64,000 nt of DNA from NCBI GenBank assembly GCA_963971575.1, contig OZ020613.1, positions 50,834,250-50,898,249 on the forward strand, written 5' to 3'. The position numbers and the translations under genes are program-made. Shown one piece after another: positions 40,177 through 51,156 of this stretch (its first letter is position 1; every line of letters begins with the position of its first letter). Under the pieces are notes generated by a model, which saw only the letters and a list, made by a program, of their open reading frames with translations, had not been told where the DNA came from and searched no databases. Origin of the DNA: Liopterus haemorrhoidalis (Eukaryota; Arthropoda; Insecta; Coleoptera; Dytiscidae).

Positions 40177-41298
40177 ATGACTTCATACGGAAATTACACT
40201 ATGAATGAACTAGTAAATTTGTTATACGCAAAAGGATTAACGGTTAAAAATCTTAGAAAATCACTATTAGTTACTCTATTAGATAATTTTAATTTTGGTA
40301 ATATTATTGCACACCCCGTCCAGGACACTATAGATAATGAACATGAGATTTCTACCCTACACGACCGCATTCATGAACTTGAGACCGATTTAAAGGACAA
40401 ATCATTACACCTGCAGAGAATTAAAGCAGACTTAGAAGCATTTAAATCACTCGCCATGGAAGCTGAAGATGTGTCTAATAACAAAATTGCGGAACAGATG
40501 GCAACAATAGAGTGTCTAAAAAACAACTTATCCCATAATTCACAATTACCAAATTTCAACTGCACTAACTGTACTGAGTATGAGCAAACCATCTCCGACC
40601 TAAACAAGACCATTCAAATAGGAAATATTGTACAAACCAACTTGCAAACTGAATTTAATACATTAAAAAAGAAGATCACCACTACAAATAAAGCTCGGTG
40701 TTCAGAATCCGCACACATTTTACCTACTGGAAACAGCTCATCTCTAGTCACAAAAAAACGAAAAATATTATTTATTGCGGATAGTCAGGGGCGCTACGGA
40801 GGCACAATTCTTCACGACATCCTGGACAGCAACATCTTTGAACCTGTCTGCTATTTTACGCCGAATGCCTGTTTCGAAGACATTGCAAACATTGCTTGCA
40901 ATTTGAGTCATAACTTGGATAAAAATGACTTCGTTGTTTTACTTGCTGGTACAAACAACGCACTTCGAAACAAAACTATTTCAGGAGAGTTTCTAATTAA
41001 TTTACTGCCAAAATTTGCACACACAAATTTGAAAATAATCTCTACACCTTTCTGGAATAATCATACTGAATTTAATTCAATGGTCGTTCAAAATAACCTG
41101 CGATTGTACTCAGTGTTCAACTCCGCCTCAATGATAGATTCCAGCTCCTTACTATCTTTGACTGATCTATCAAGACATGGCTTACACCTCAATCATAGGG
41201 GCAAAAAAAAGCTGCTTAACTTTATTAAGCAAAGATATCTACTGCCGTCCTTGGAGGTCAATCAGATAGGTAGCCTAACTCCAACGTTTTTTCGTTAA
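40177..41298 (+). CDS. CR1/L2-like ORF1 with SAP-like and SGNH-hydrolase domains
   Basis: About 373 residues from ATG 40177; the frame is open further upstream but hydrophobic, so 40177 is preferred. Residues ~8-38 (TMNELVNLLYAKGLTVKNLR) fit a SAP helix-turn-helix. A coiled-coil heptad region follows (HDRIHELETDLKDKSLHLQR). The C-terminal half is SGNH/GDSL-like: ILFIADSQGRYGG with the Ser, ANIA…VVLLAGTNNALR with the Gly/Asn blocks, and DLSRHGLHLNHRGKKKL with the distal Asp/His pair. Esterase-type ORF1 is known from CR1/L2 elements and may help membrane or RNP association. Confidence 0.75.
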   Translation: MTSYGNYTMNELVNLLYAKGLTVKNLRKSLLVTLLDNFNFGNIIAHPVQDTIDNEHEISTLHDRIHELETDLKDKSLHLQRIKADLEAFKSLAMEAEDVSNNKIAEQMATIECLKNNLSHNSQLPNFNCTNCTEYEQTISDLNKTIQIGNIVQTNLQTEFNTLKKKITTTNKARCSESAHILPTGNSSSLVTKKRKILFIADSQGRYGGTILHDILDSNIFEPVCYFTPNACFEDIANIACNLSHNLDKNDFVVLLAGTNNALRNKTISGEFLINLLPKFAHTNLKIISTPFWNNHTEFNSMVVQNNLRLYSVFNSASMIDSSSLLSLTDLSRHGLHLNHRGKKKLLNFIKQRYLLPSLEVNQIGSLTPTFFR

Positions 41299-44071
41299 TA
41301 ACCATGGCGACGAAATCAACTTACTCTACATGAATATGCAGTCACTTAGGAACAAAATGGAAATCATGGAAGCCTACTTAACGGATAAACCGTTCAGCTT
41401 TATCTGCCTCACAGAGCACTGGTTGAAAGAAGAGGAGATGAATTTCTTCCAGTTACTCGATTATGAGTGCCCATCCTGTATCTGCCGTAAATCTATGAAC
41501 GGCGGTGGTGCAATGATATTGTGTAAGTCAAACTGTAAAGCTACCCCTTTACTAAAAGACAATAAATTAAATATTGAATATCATTGTGAAGTCAGTTCCG
41601 TACTAGTTAGTAAATATAACTTAATTATTGTATGTATTTACAGAGCACCTTCTGCCGACCTTGCAATCTTTAATAGTAATTTAAACAAAATATTACAAAC
41701 TTTAGATAAGTCAATGAATATCATAATCTGTGGCGATTTTAATGTAAATTTTAATACTAGTACCCGAGATGTAACAATCATTACAGATTTATTAGGTAGT
41801 TTTAATTTAATCTCCTCGGTAAACTTTAACACTCGCGGTAAAAATAAAATTGACAATTTGTTCCAAAATATGAACCTCGCTGAAGAAAACATGAATAAAG
41901 TTATTGGATTCTCTGACCATAACGGCATTCTCGCAACTTTTTTCTTGCAAGACAATTATAATGTTTCTACAAATAATGTAGCCTCTTATAGTTACCACAG
42001 AAATATCTCTGATTCAGGCATCTTTAATTTTTTCCATAAACTCGATTCTATCCAATGGGATTTTCTAAATCATATTACTGACAGTACTGAAATGTACAAC
42101 AGATTTTTTGAAACAATTCTATTAAATTTTGAACAGTCTTTTCCTATGAAGAAAGTTAAAATTTCTCCAAAAACTTCATGTTCCAATCAAGTGAAATGGT
42201 TTAATGAACATCTGCGTTGAATGAGAAATAATCTCAATAATTTACATAAAATATTTCTACAAAACCCCAACTACAGGAACAAAATTACCTATGATGTTTA
42301 CAAAACTGTTTATCGTAAAGAAATTTCTAAGGCAAAAATTGAGGCTAACTCTAATCTCTTGGAAAATTCTAACAATATGCAGCAAACATCGTGGCGTATT
42401 ATTAATAGACATAGGAAAAATACAAAAAGCCCTGTAAATACTTCTATTACTCCTGATCAGTTCAACAAGCATTTTTCTGAAATTGCCAAATCAATAGTTG
42501 AGAACATTCCAATATCTAATTTACCCCCTAAATACCACCTTAACAAAATTTCTCATGTAACCTTTTCATTTCAACTAGTAGGTGAAACTGTTACACGGGA
42601 GATTATTAATTCTTTGAAAGGTGGTAACACACCCGATGCATATGGCTTGTCGGTTAAATTACTAAAATCGGTCAAGGATCAGGTCATCTCACCTTTAACA
42701 AAAATAATTAATTCTTGTATTTTACAAAACTGTTTTCCTGACAAGCTAATAATAGCAAAAGTTCTTCCATTGCATAAGAAAGGAGACATCAATAATGTAA
42801 ATAATTACCGCCCCATTTCTATTCTGCCAGTTTTTTCAAAAATTGTAGAAAAAGTGCTTTACAAACAAATAACTCAATATTTTACCGAAAATGATCTGTT
42901 TTCCAACTCTCAGTTTGGTTTCAGAATTAACAAAAGCACAACTGATGCCGTTTTGGAATTTGTCGGTTATATTGTGGACGCATTGGAAGCTGGTGAATAC
43001 TGTGTTGGTACCTTTTTAGATCTCAGCAAAGCATTTGACTGCATCTCGCATAACATTTTATTAAATAAGCTATATCTTTATGGTTTTGATGAAAACAGCT
43101 GCTCCTTGCTTAGATCATATCTATCGGATAGGAAACAATTCACTCAGCTTGACAACAATAAATCTAAAACTCTTCCGTTACAGTTTGGTGTTCTACAAGG
43201 TTCCATACTTGGTCAGTTACTCTTTTTAATATATGTTAATGACCTACCCCTTTTTATGACTTCTAAAACAGTTCTCTACGCAGATGACACAACATTATTA
43301 ACTAGAAACTCCAATCTAAGTGCTCTCCTTTCCGATAATAGATCCTTGACAGCTGACGCAAATTCTTGGTTTAACACCAATAAATTATGCTTAAACACGG
43401 ACAAATCCCAGACCCTGCTGTTTACTACTAGGAAACATAACTTTGAAAACCCTCATTACGTAAAGTTCCTTGGAATCCACGTAGATCCTCATTTACGTTG
43501 GGACCAACACACAGAATTTCTTAGTAGAAAGCTTAGGTCCACCATTTATCTGATAAGGAGGTTGAAGTACGAAGTATGTAAAGAGGTCGTATTGAAAGCC
43601 TATTTTTCATTATTTCAATCCCACCTAAACTATGGGATACTTATATGGGGACATTCTCCGTCCGCTGACAGAATCTTTAGCCTTCAGCGTAAAACAGTCA
43701 GAATTATCGCCGGCGCTGCCTACAGAGCCGAATGTCGAGATTATTTTAAAAGTCTCAAAATAATGACTTTACCAGCATTATTTATTTATAATTGTCTCTT
43801 GCTAATACATAAGAATTTGAGCAAATTCACTACTGTTGGAGATTCGCATGAATACAATACTCGCTCAAAAAACGATATCCGTTCTCAGTACCTTCGCATG
43901 AACAAATCCAGAAATAGCTCAAATTACTATTGTATAAAATTTTTCAATGTGTTGCCCGAGGAGATTAAACAACTATCGTGCAGAGAATTTTCAAATAAAG
44001 TTAAGGACATTTTGTTGAAAAATCCCATTTATGATTTTAGTAATTTTGACAATATTGAATTTTGTATATGA
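41299..44071 (+). pseudogene. CR1/L2-like ORF2, endonuclease-RT with an in-frame TGA
   Basis: Endonuclease part (LLYMNMQSLRNKMEIM, CLTEHWLKEEE, VCIYRAPSAD, IIICGDFNVNF, GFSDHNGILA) runs to TGA 42218-42220. The same frame continues with the RT: NYRPISILPVFSKIVEKVL, SQFGFRINKSTTDAV, FLDLSKAFDCISHNILL, GVLQGSILGQLLFLIYVNDL (Pro to Leu and Pro to Gln in the PQGSxLGP motif) and VLYADDTTLL (YADD). C-terminus VRIIAGAAYRAECR and IKFFNVLPEEIK. The stop and the altered motif suggest a dead copy, though only one codon is nonsense. Confidence 0.8.
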
Positions 44072-44161
44072 AATCGTATGTACCTAATAATGACTGACTA
44101 AAAACAATAGATGTATATGTAATTTGGTCAATAAATTATTATTATTATTATTATTATTATT

Positions 44162-45064
44162 ATCTGCTCCGAACACCGAAGAATACAATCAAATAGCAAA
44201 AGATTTTGGTCTAAGTGGAATTTGCCAAATTGTACAGGGGCTATTGACGGAAAACACATTGAGATACAATGTCCCCGTAAATCTGGATCAATGTATTTCA
44301 ATTATAAAAAAACATTTAGTATGGTTTTATTGGGGGTATGTGATGCTAATTATGCATGCTAATTACACATGTCGACATAGGTGCATATGGTAGCCAAAGT
44401 GATGGGGGTATAATACAGTATGCAATTAAATTTATATAGATATCAACTTATAATGGTTTAAATTTTTAAGGAGTGTTTAAATATTCATCAATGGGTCAAT
44501 CATTAATAAATTGACAGTTACCATTGCCAAGACAATCCAGTCTACCAAACACCGAAATAGTGTTTCCATTTTATTTTGTTGGCGATGCTGCATTTCCTCT
44601 AAAGGAACACAATGAGACCTTTCCCTGGACGACTGCTATGTAACAAAAAAACGAATTTTCAATTACTGTTTGTCTAGGGCTAGACGAATGATTGAAAACT
44701 GTTTTGGGATACTAGTAGCAAGATGGAGAATCCTTAAAACGACTGTCAATTGTTATCCTGAAAACTGTGAAAAAATCGTACTTGCATGCGTTGCTTTGCA
44801 TAATATTATAATATCAAACAAGCAAGCTAAATATTTTCCTCGAAATTATACAGATTGGGAGGAGATGCTGCTGGAACTATCCACCTTGGCGATTGGAGGA
44901 ACGAGGTAGAGCTTCTTCGACCAGGCCGATTCGGCTCAAATAATGCTAGTCGTAACGCTTTCCGTTTACGGAATGTATTAAGCGACTACTTTTTAGCAGA
45001 AGGAGCAGTTTCTTTTCAGCATGATAGGATATATATAGTTTTTCTATGTGTAAATAACATTACT
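44162..45064 (+). pseudogene. second Harbinger transposase remnant
   Basis: Reads [12 protein letters not shown], then after a shift [20 protein letters not shown] (first Asp), [20 protein letters not shown] and DIGAYGSQSDGG (second Asp), FYFVGDAAFPLKEH, LSRARRMIENCFGILVARWR (Glu), EKIVLACVALHNIIIS, and a tail FGSNNASRNAFRLRNVLSDY. At least four frameshifts. The 5' part is cut by the CR1-like insertion. Not a copy of the element at 29138, since the C-termini differ. Confidence 0.7.
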
Positions 45065-45353
45065 CTTCAAATTTTATTAAAAATGTTATATCAAACTTTG
45101 GAGATGTGATAATTATACTTCTGTTCAACATATTTATTTTATAATATAATTAAAAAATTCAATAGTTTTTATTTATTCTCTATTAACAGTACTAACCGAG
45201 AAACCCGTACTTCGTAAGGTTAAAAAGAAATCGTTCCTTCATTCAAACCAACTTTTCAATACATACATTTCTGTCGTTAAGTAAATAATAAGTGTGATAT
45301 TATAAGTTTAAAGGTAGCCTATATTCAAATCCTGGCTTACTCTACCATCGTAC
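45065..45353. other. no gene recognised
   Basis: AT-rich flank between the Harbinger remnant and the I-like fragment. Confidence 0.4.
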
Positions 45354-45932
45354 CCGCAGGGAGGAAACCGCCATCACACGCCTCCGTATAGGGCACTGTT
45401 GGTGGACCCATGGACACCTCCTTAGCGGTGAAGAGTCCCCTATCTGTGAAACGTGTAACACAGATTTGTCTGTGTTACACATTTTATCTGAGTGTGTAAA
45501 GTTCGAGGATGTCAGGGAGAGGTTAGGCCTGTGTTATGACCTGTCAGTTGCTTTAGGTGACGACAGGGTACTCATGGACAGGCTGATACTCTTCCTGAGA
45601 GAATCGAACCTACTGTTTTATGTGTGAAGTCTTGCACTTTATTTTAATCTGTTATAGTTATTGACTGTGATATTCGATGGTAATTGGCCCCTTTACAGCC
45701 TCTTACCATCACCCTGAGTCTGTTCAAATTTTCGAACAGACTTTTTATCTTATTTATTGTATTTGTCCGTGCAAGATTTCTTTTATTGAGTATGCGTTAT
45801 TTTGATGATTTTATCTTTTTATTGATTGTTTAATTTATTGTTTTTAATATGTAGTGTAGTCATTTAAATGGGTTGCGTTAGGCGCAAATAGCCTTTGTTG
45901 CTGTGCGCCAAAATTTTTAACTAACTAACTAA
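45354..45932 (+). mobile_element. 5'-truncated I-like LINE (3' end only)
   Basis: Collinear with 7665-8248: RRKETAITRLRIGHCWWTHG in an unshifted frame, the Cys motif SPICETCNTDLSVLHILSEC, the stop, the 3' UTR hairpin and TAACTAACTAA tail. Supplies the undamaged reading for the 1-bp deletion in the copy at 6525. No clear target duplication. Confidence 0.75.
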
Positions 45933-46518
45933 ATGATATTTGAGGTTTCTTAGCAAATATAAAAATTAATTATTTGCGACATTAAATAAATTTAATTTTT
46001 CTCGACCTTGATATTATTATTAATTCATTTATCGGGAAATAGGTCATAAAATAATTCAAACAATGATTGAGTAAAGACCGGTTTCGATAATCAAAATTAT
46101 CATTTTCAGTTTATGTATTGGTATCAAAAAAAGAAGCAACAAATATAAATATTAGTAGACTTACCATTTTGTTCGTGTTTTTTTTTTTTTTTTTTTCTCT
46201 CTCTCTCTCAAACCGGGCCAATTTTGATATTTTACTCAAAACAGAAAGTAACGCCTTCTACCCTTATGACTGAAAAGTGGTTAACAAAAAATAAAAATAT
46301 TAGGTTATTCCAAACCTTTAATCATCGTACCACATTACGTTACATAGATTGAGCCATTTTTGTGTGAATCTCTGACAAACAAACAAATGGATTTTTTCTT
46401 GTCATCACAAAAAACCAGTAGAAACCAAATATGAGGAGAAAAAAATAAAAGAAGCAGATATGTCCCCAATTTTATTTATTAATAAAATGTGAATAACATT
46501 AAAATATTTTCATATTTA
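45933..46518. other. AT-rich stretch with T/CT microsatellite
   Basis: No coding sequence. A T-run (46178-46196) followed by CT repeats (46197-46209) stands out. Confidence 0.5.
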
Positions 46519-46693
46519 TTTAGCTACATATTTTATTATCGTCGCTTTTGCTACTCCCTTTACTTGTTCAGGCAGCGTATGTAATAAATTTACTACAGTT
46601 TGACAAAACCTCTCATCATCACTTGGGCCCGAAGGAGCAATGGATGGAACACCAACATTGGCATTCTTTTATTCCAAGAAACTCTGAAACTCT
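46519..46693 (-). pseudogene. C-terminal remnant of a MADF/Myb-type accessory protein (tentative)
   Basis: The minus strand reads SIAPSGPSDDERFCQTVVNL, LHTLPEQVKGVAKATIIKYV, AK and stop, with an in-frame TAA upstream at about 46671. This resembles the BESS-like tail of MADF proteins (DDxxFCxSLxxxLxxLPxxxxxxAKxxIxxxL). It could belong to one of the Harbinger remnants nearby. Short and uncertain. Confidence 0.35.
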
Positions 46694-47149
46694 GATATTG
46701 TCCTCGCGTTTATTGCACCTCTGTCCGGTCGGATCCTAATCTTTTCGGTATAAAGAGACCGAGCGTGAAGATTTTTCAGCAGTTTTAGCGCCATATTCAA
46801 CAAATATTCAACAGATGACAGATGTAAACCAGGTGAAAACGAATATTAAATATTGAAATAATACGAGAACAATGACGTCTTCTTATTTATGTAGTTTATG
46901 TCTCCTAATATAGACGATATTATGGAGCATATAAATAATCATAATTTTACGGGTAAATAATAATATGCGATAACATGTAACATCTGGGGTACGTTCAAAT
47001 ATATAGAGTATAGTTTGGGTGAACGGCCGGACAAAACTGTAGGGAAGTTCGTCTTTTCCCTCTTAAAAATGAACCGCCGAGAATTTGTTTCTATAAGTGA
47101 CCATAACCTCACTTTAGTAAGTGAAATTAGGCATTAAAAGATTTTTGCA
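46694..47149. other. no gene recognised
   Basis: AT-rich; nothing supported on either strand. Confidence 0.4.
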
Positions 47150-47515
47150 TATAGTAATAATAAATTTAATAATAATAAATTTATTGATCAGTTGCGCGTA
47201 CAAGAAAGATACAAGAAACCCAGTCACAGTAAAAGTTTAAATAAGTTTAAATAATATTACAATAGAATATTACAGTTTTTCTACCACTTATGCTAGAAGG
47301 CTAAAATCATCGCTAAAAAACTCAGTGATGCTATAAAAGGCCTTCTGTAGCAAATAATCCTTTATGTATTTTTTAAATAGTACAGTTTTCAGATCCTTAA
47401 CTGCCTGTGGCAGTTTGTTAAACAATACAGCACCGACATAAGTAGATAAATATTTTGATATATTATATTTTACGCGAGGTAGTCTAAATTCTTTCTTTTT
47501 TAGTGTCATACTTAT
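47150..47515 (-). pseudogene. LINE 3' end (RT C-terminus and tail)
   Basis: On the minus strand: EFRLPRVKYNISKYLSTYVG, AVLFNKLPQAVKDLKTVLFK, KYIKDYLLQKAFYSITEFF, DDFSLLA and stop at 47288, then a 3' UTR and a TAT/ATT-rich tail near 47155-47185. The layout resembles CR1-like C-termini (compare FLLKKAFYNFDEYLVDDFN at the end of the ORF2 at 63386) but is a different family. Strongly 5'-truncated, inserted in copia gag. Confidence 0.6.
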
Positions 47516-47768
47516 GGACGCATCCCTTGATTTGTTTTAATTCGGACGGACTAATCGATAAAATAATGTCAGACTTGGCTTTACTATCATTCTTGAACCA
47601 AGTTTGTACCGCCGGTTTCGAATCGGCGGTCACTAACGTCGGTTTTATATTCTCACCGTTCACGCTCGACCATGCATCATTCTTGATTAGTAAAGCTTCC
47701 ATCTGCATCTTCCAGTTATCGTAGTTAACCTTGTGCAGCGTCTCGATTCTCGCCGTGCTTGCGAACAT
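47516..47768 (-). pseudogene. copia-type gag, N-terminal part
   Basis: ATG at 47766-47768 (minus) starts MFASTARIETLHKVNYDNWK, MQMEALLIKNDAWSSVNGE, TWFKNDSKAKSDIILSISPS and ELKQIKGC before the LINE fragment cuts in. The pattern L.NYxxWKxxMExLLIKxDxW…ND.KAKxxIxLxIxxxxLxxIKxC is the copia gag N-terminus. The ATG lies about 130 bp from the primer-binding site. The rest of the element is not in the window. Confidence 0.65.
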
Positions 47769-47890
47769 TTTGACATATAACACAAAACGATTAAACAGAA
47801 AAATAGAACTTATCCGTAACAAATTCTTTTACGAATTTCAAAGTCTTCACTAATACCACTTCACGTTTTCACTGTTTATTCGCATATACG

Positions 47891-48093
47891 ATCTGGGCCC
47901 ATTACCTGTTAAAGATTGGCGGAAGGTGAATAAATAAATGAAAAACTTGGATGTTATTAACTAACTTTATTAAACACATTTCAGAGATAGTAAGACTGTT
48001 ATTAAACGATGCTAAACTAAGACTAACTACAAAAACGTACAATAGTTATGGTTACAGGGAATACTAGGTCCGGGACAAATCTGCATGCCAGAT
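47891..48093 (-). repeat. copia primer-binding site and 5' LTR part
   Basis: Minus strand AACAGGTAATGGGCCCAGAT at 47891-47910 closely matches the copia-type primer site complementary to an internal part of initiator tRNA-Met. The LTR would end at 47907 and extend rightward; it is interrupted at 48101 by a hAT element and may start at TGAAGGGACGAC (minus, 49533), giving about 229 bp. The left boundary is inferred. Confidence 0.5.
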
Positions 48094-48101
48094 GTTGTAA
48101 C

Positions 48102-49491
48102 CAGTGTTGCCAACTCCGTATAATGAAATAATCGTACGCTGTAGCGAAAATTATCGTATTTTCATAAAAATTATCGTACACCCGCGAGACAGGATAGTAA
48201 AGTAAAAATTTTAAAAATTTCATTTTTATTCCCTTATACATTTTAATAATACATTTTTATTATAATTTATTATTGAAAGGAAACACGTACACAAATAATC
48301 TACGGGCGATTCTCAACGTTTAGGAGGAACTAAATGGGAATTTCGTTCTTTTAGATTGTCAAGAAAATGGACTTTGCTCTGGTTATTTCATGTTTCACGA
48401 TTGGTATGTGAAAATTTAAAATTCCAACAGTGAAACCATGGAAATGAATGACGTTTATTAAAAATTTGCATACATTTTTACATATTTAGAATACAAAAAA
48501 AAATAAATTTAAATGGGAAATTTTTATTAAGAATAACAAAAATTAAAATGCAATGACAATCAATTTAATCTAGAATTTGCAATGTGAGTATGTTTACCAA
48601 GCTTAAAAAAAATGACCAAAAATCCGAATTAATAGATAAAAATTACTAGATTTCAAAACCCAGTACCGCCTAAACGTTTGGAATAGCCTGTACTATATAA
48701 TTCAAAATTAGAATTAAATTGTTAGGATGGGTACAATATTATTCAATAAGTAACATCAATAATGAAAAGTTGTGATTTTATATATAATATATTTACTATA
48801 AATTAAATACTTCATTAAAAATCATCTTTTTAATTTTTCGACACGTTTTTAAATTTATACATATTGCTATTTGGTTTCTCAAACATATCTTTTCCCGGTT
48901 TGAAATTTTGACAAGAACCATGTTTTTTCACATGCTGACTAGATAAAACAACGCCGTTAACTGTGTAAAATAATTAAAATAATTTTGCTAAATACTCTTT
49001 CACATTGCGCATTTGAATGTGGAAGACATAAGACATTTAATGCAAACAATGCAAGGTTTTGAAGGCTAGACAATTTCATTGGAATAGTTGAGATACTTGA
49101 TCCAAAACTCATCGGAACTTTCTTGTCCAGTTAATTCAATATTTGAATGAGGCATTGCTCTTCATTCATCATTAATGTAGTAGGTACGCAAGCAGTGATC
49201 TTGGGAATCCCCGTTAAATGAAATGCAAAACATGTTCGTAGTAAGATGCAACCTACGTACCTTACTTAGTAAGGTACAAACTCTTTCCTATGAACCTTAT
49301 CAGTTCAAGTTAACAGGGCAAGTTAAGCATTTTCAAAAATCTTTAATTGCAGATAAAATATTATCGTACCAACTATCGTACACTAGTCAAAAATATCATA
49401 TTTTACGTACGATAATGAAAACTGTATCGTACATCGTACAGAGTCAAATTATCGTATGTGTACGATAATTATCGTACGGTTGGCAACACTG
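48102..49491. mobile_element. non-autonomous hAT element
   Basis: Ends CAGTGTTGCCAAC (48102) and its inverse GTTGGCAACACTG (49479-49491), flanked by the exact 8-bp duplication GTTGTAAC (48094-48101, 49492-49499). Inner ends carry many ATTATCGTAC/GTACGATAAT copies, probably transposase-binding subterminal repeats. No transposase ORF. A MITE sits inside at about 48315-48695. Confidence 0.85.
48315..48695. repeat. MITE copy C, related to 28189-28684
   Basis: CGTTTAGGAGGAACTAAATG at the left and TACCGCCTAAACGTTTGGAA at the right match the inverted ends of the MITEs near 28.2-28.7 kb; the interior is longer and different. Confidence 0.5.
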
Positions 49492-49536
49492 GTTGTAACC
49501 GTAACGGTAAATGTCGGGATTGTCGTCCCTTCATGA

Positions 49537-50217
49537 CCGGGCGACAGGCAAATCTCTAACAAATTCCAACGAATAGCTGGTTTTCCTGGAATAATTGGAG
49601 CAACTGATGGCACATATATACCCATCAAAGCACCTCCCGAAAATCCAGAAGTATACATAAATCGAAAATGTTTTCATGGGGTTACCTTACAAGCAATTTG
49701 CACGCCAGACCTGAAATTTATAGATTGCTTCACTGGGTATCCTAGTTCCGTATCAGATATTAGAATTCTTCGAAACTCTGATATTTTTCAGCAAATCACA
49801 AATGACCAACAAAATTATTTTCAACCGGATGAACATATCATAGGAGATAAGGCTTATCCTGTAATAAATTGGTGTATACCACCTTATATTCAAAGGAGTA
49901 ATCTAACCCCGAGACAGAGACATTTTAACACAATACATGCGAAAACAAGACAAGTTATTGAGAGATTATTTTCATTGTTATTCGAATGTCTACGAAGATT
50001 AAAGTACCTCGACATGAATAGAATCGATTTAATTCCAAGTACAATAATAGCAGCTTGTGTAATTCATAATATTTGTCTGCTCGATGAAGAGGATATAGAT
50101 ATTTACATAAATGAAGGTATCCAACAAGTACACGATGAGGAGGGAAATATTGAAAATGTAAGAGAGGGCGAAGAAGGGAATATTAAAAGAAACTATTTAG
50201 CAACTTTATTAAATTAG
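49537..50217 (+). pseudogene. third Harbinger transposase, open C-terminal exon
   Basis: One frame of 226 codons is open from 49537 to TAG 50215-50217 with no ATG until 49975, so it is a terminal exon or a 5'-truncated gene. Motifs: GFPGIIGATDGTYIPIKAPP (first Asp), IDCFTGYPSSVSDIRILRNS (second Asp), GDKAYPVINWCIPPYI, RHFNTIHAKTRQVIERLFSL (Glu) and IPSTIIAACVIHNICLLDEE. All three catalytic acids are present and nothing disrupts the frame. The 5' end is cut by copia and hAT insertions. Confidence 0.8.
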
Positions 50218-50551
50218 GTGTTTATGTATTTATATGAACAATTGTTGTAAATATTATTTTTTATATTTTTATAGATATTATAATAATTATAATTGCATAA
50301 CAAAAAAAAAATTAATAAATATTCTAAATCAAACATTTTTTCTGTAACATCAAATCAATGACTGAGTGTAAAAAAAGATGAGCCGCTTTGTAAAAATCTG
50401 TAATAATAATTAACACAATTTTATCATTATTATTTACTTACAGAATTGTTTTTAGATGATTTAAACATATCTGCACACTCTTAAATTACACTTATGAGCT
50501 CCCGTTGGAATTTCATTCTTTCAACATGTCTTTCATTTCTTCCTTCTTCTT
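50218..50551. other. intergenic between convergent Harbinger genes
   Basis: AT-rich, no coding signal. Separates the transposase end from the minus-strand Myb/SANT frame. Confidence 0.5.
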
Positions 50552-50895
50552 TTAATCTTTGCACTTCTTTATAATCATTTCTGCTACTTTTCCTTTTATC
50601 TTTTTGCCCTTACAATCTACATGCTTTTCGACACATCTTTTGTTATTATTTTCAACAAGTACTTCACAGTTATTTGTACTTTCTTCTTGATTTTCTTTGT
50701 CCCTTTTAATATTTATTATAGCAATATTTTTTATCCCTCTACTCGAAAATGTGACTGTCATAGGCTGAATATTTGCATAAGTGTGGAATATTTCATCAAT
50801 TTCCTCAAAATAATCAAATTTTATAGCTTTAGCGCCACTAGACTTATTGCTCATGTTTTCTTTGCTCTTTTCTTTCGACATTATAAATGAATGAA
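50552..50895 (-). pseudogene. Harbinger-associated Myb/SANT protein, 3' part
   Basis: The minus-strand frame contains KSSGAKAIKFDYFEEIDEIF, HTYANIQPMTVTFSSRGIKN and a Lys/Glu-rich C-terminus ending KVAEMIIKKCKD. FxxFxxxDxIF followed by PxxxPxTxxSS is the end of trihelix Myb/SANT domains in Harbinger partner proteins. The first two helices are missing or lie in a lost upstream exon; the frame above 50895 is unrelated. Convergent with the transposase at 49537, as in the element at 29138. Confidence 0.55.
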
Positions 50896-51156
50896 TGAAA
50901 TGACGATGCAAATGCAAATCGTAGACGGACTCAAAATTTGCATTTGCACATAAACAAACTTGTTGCTGGAAAAAAAGTTTTGGTGTCAATGGCATCAAGA
51001 CATTCAAAATAATAAACCTTCCTCAATGTGTAATAATAAATTAACATAAATTCAACAAAATAATTTATTATATTGACATATTTTTCCCACGTTTCAGGTA
51101 TAAAATGTGTAACCTATTGAGAATAATATTATTACTTTTGTTTCTACAACAAATAC
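50896..51156. other. no gene recognised
   Basis: Transition between Harbinger remnant and Polinton-type polymerase. No terminal repeats found. Confidence 0.4.

Larger units (their letters stand above)
39990..44160 (+). mobile_element. CR1/L2-like LINE, copy 1 (5' boundary approximate)
   Basis: Leader, ORF1 (40177-41298), ORF2 (41299-44071) and an ATT microsatellite tail (44131-44161). Microsatellite 3' ends without poly(A) are typical for CR1/L2. It directly interrupts a Harbinger transposase remnant that continues at 44162. A second, diverged family member occupies 59000-63640. Confidence 0.75.

Noticed and set aside
46178..46209. T-run plus CT repeat as a regulatory element
   Set aside because: Ordinary microsatellite; no promoter or splice context.
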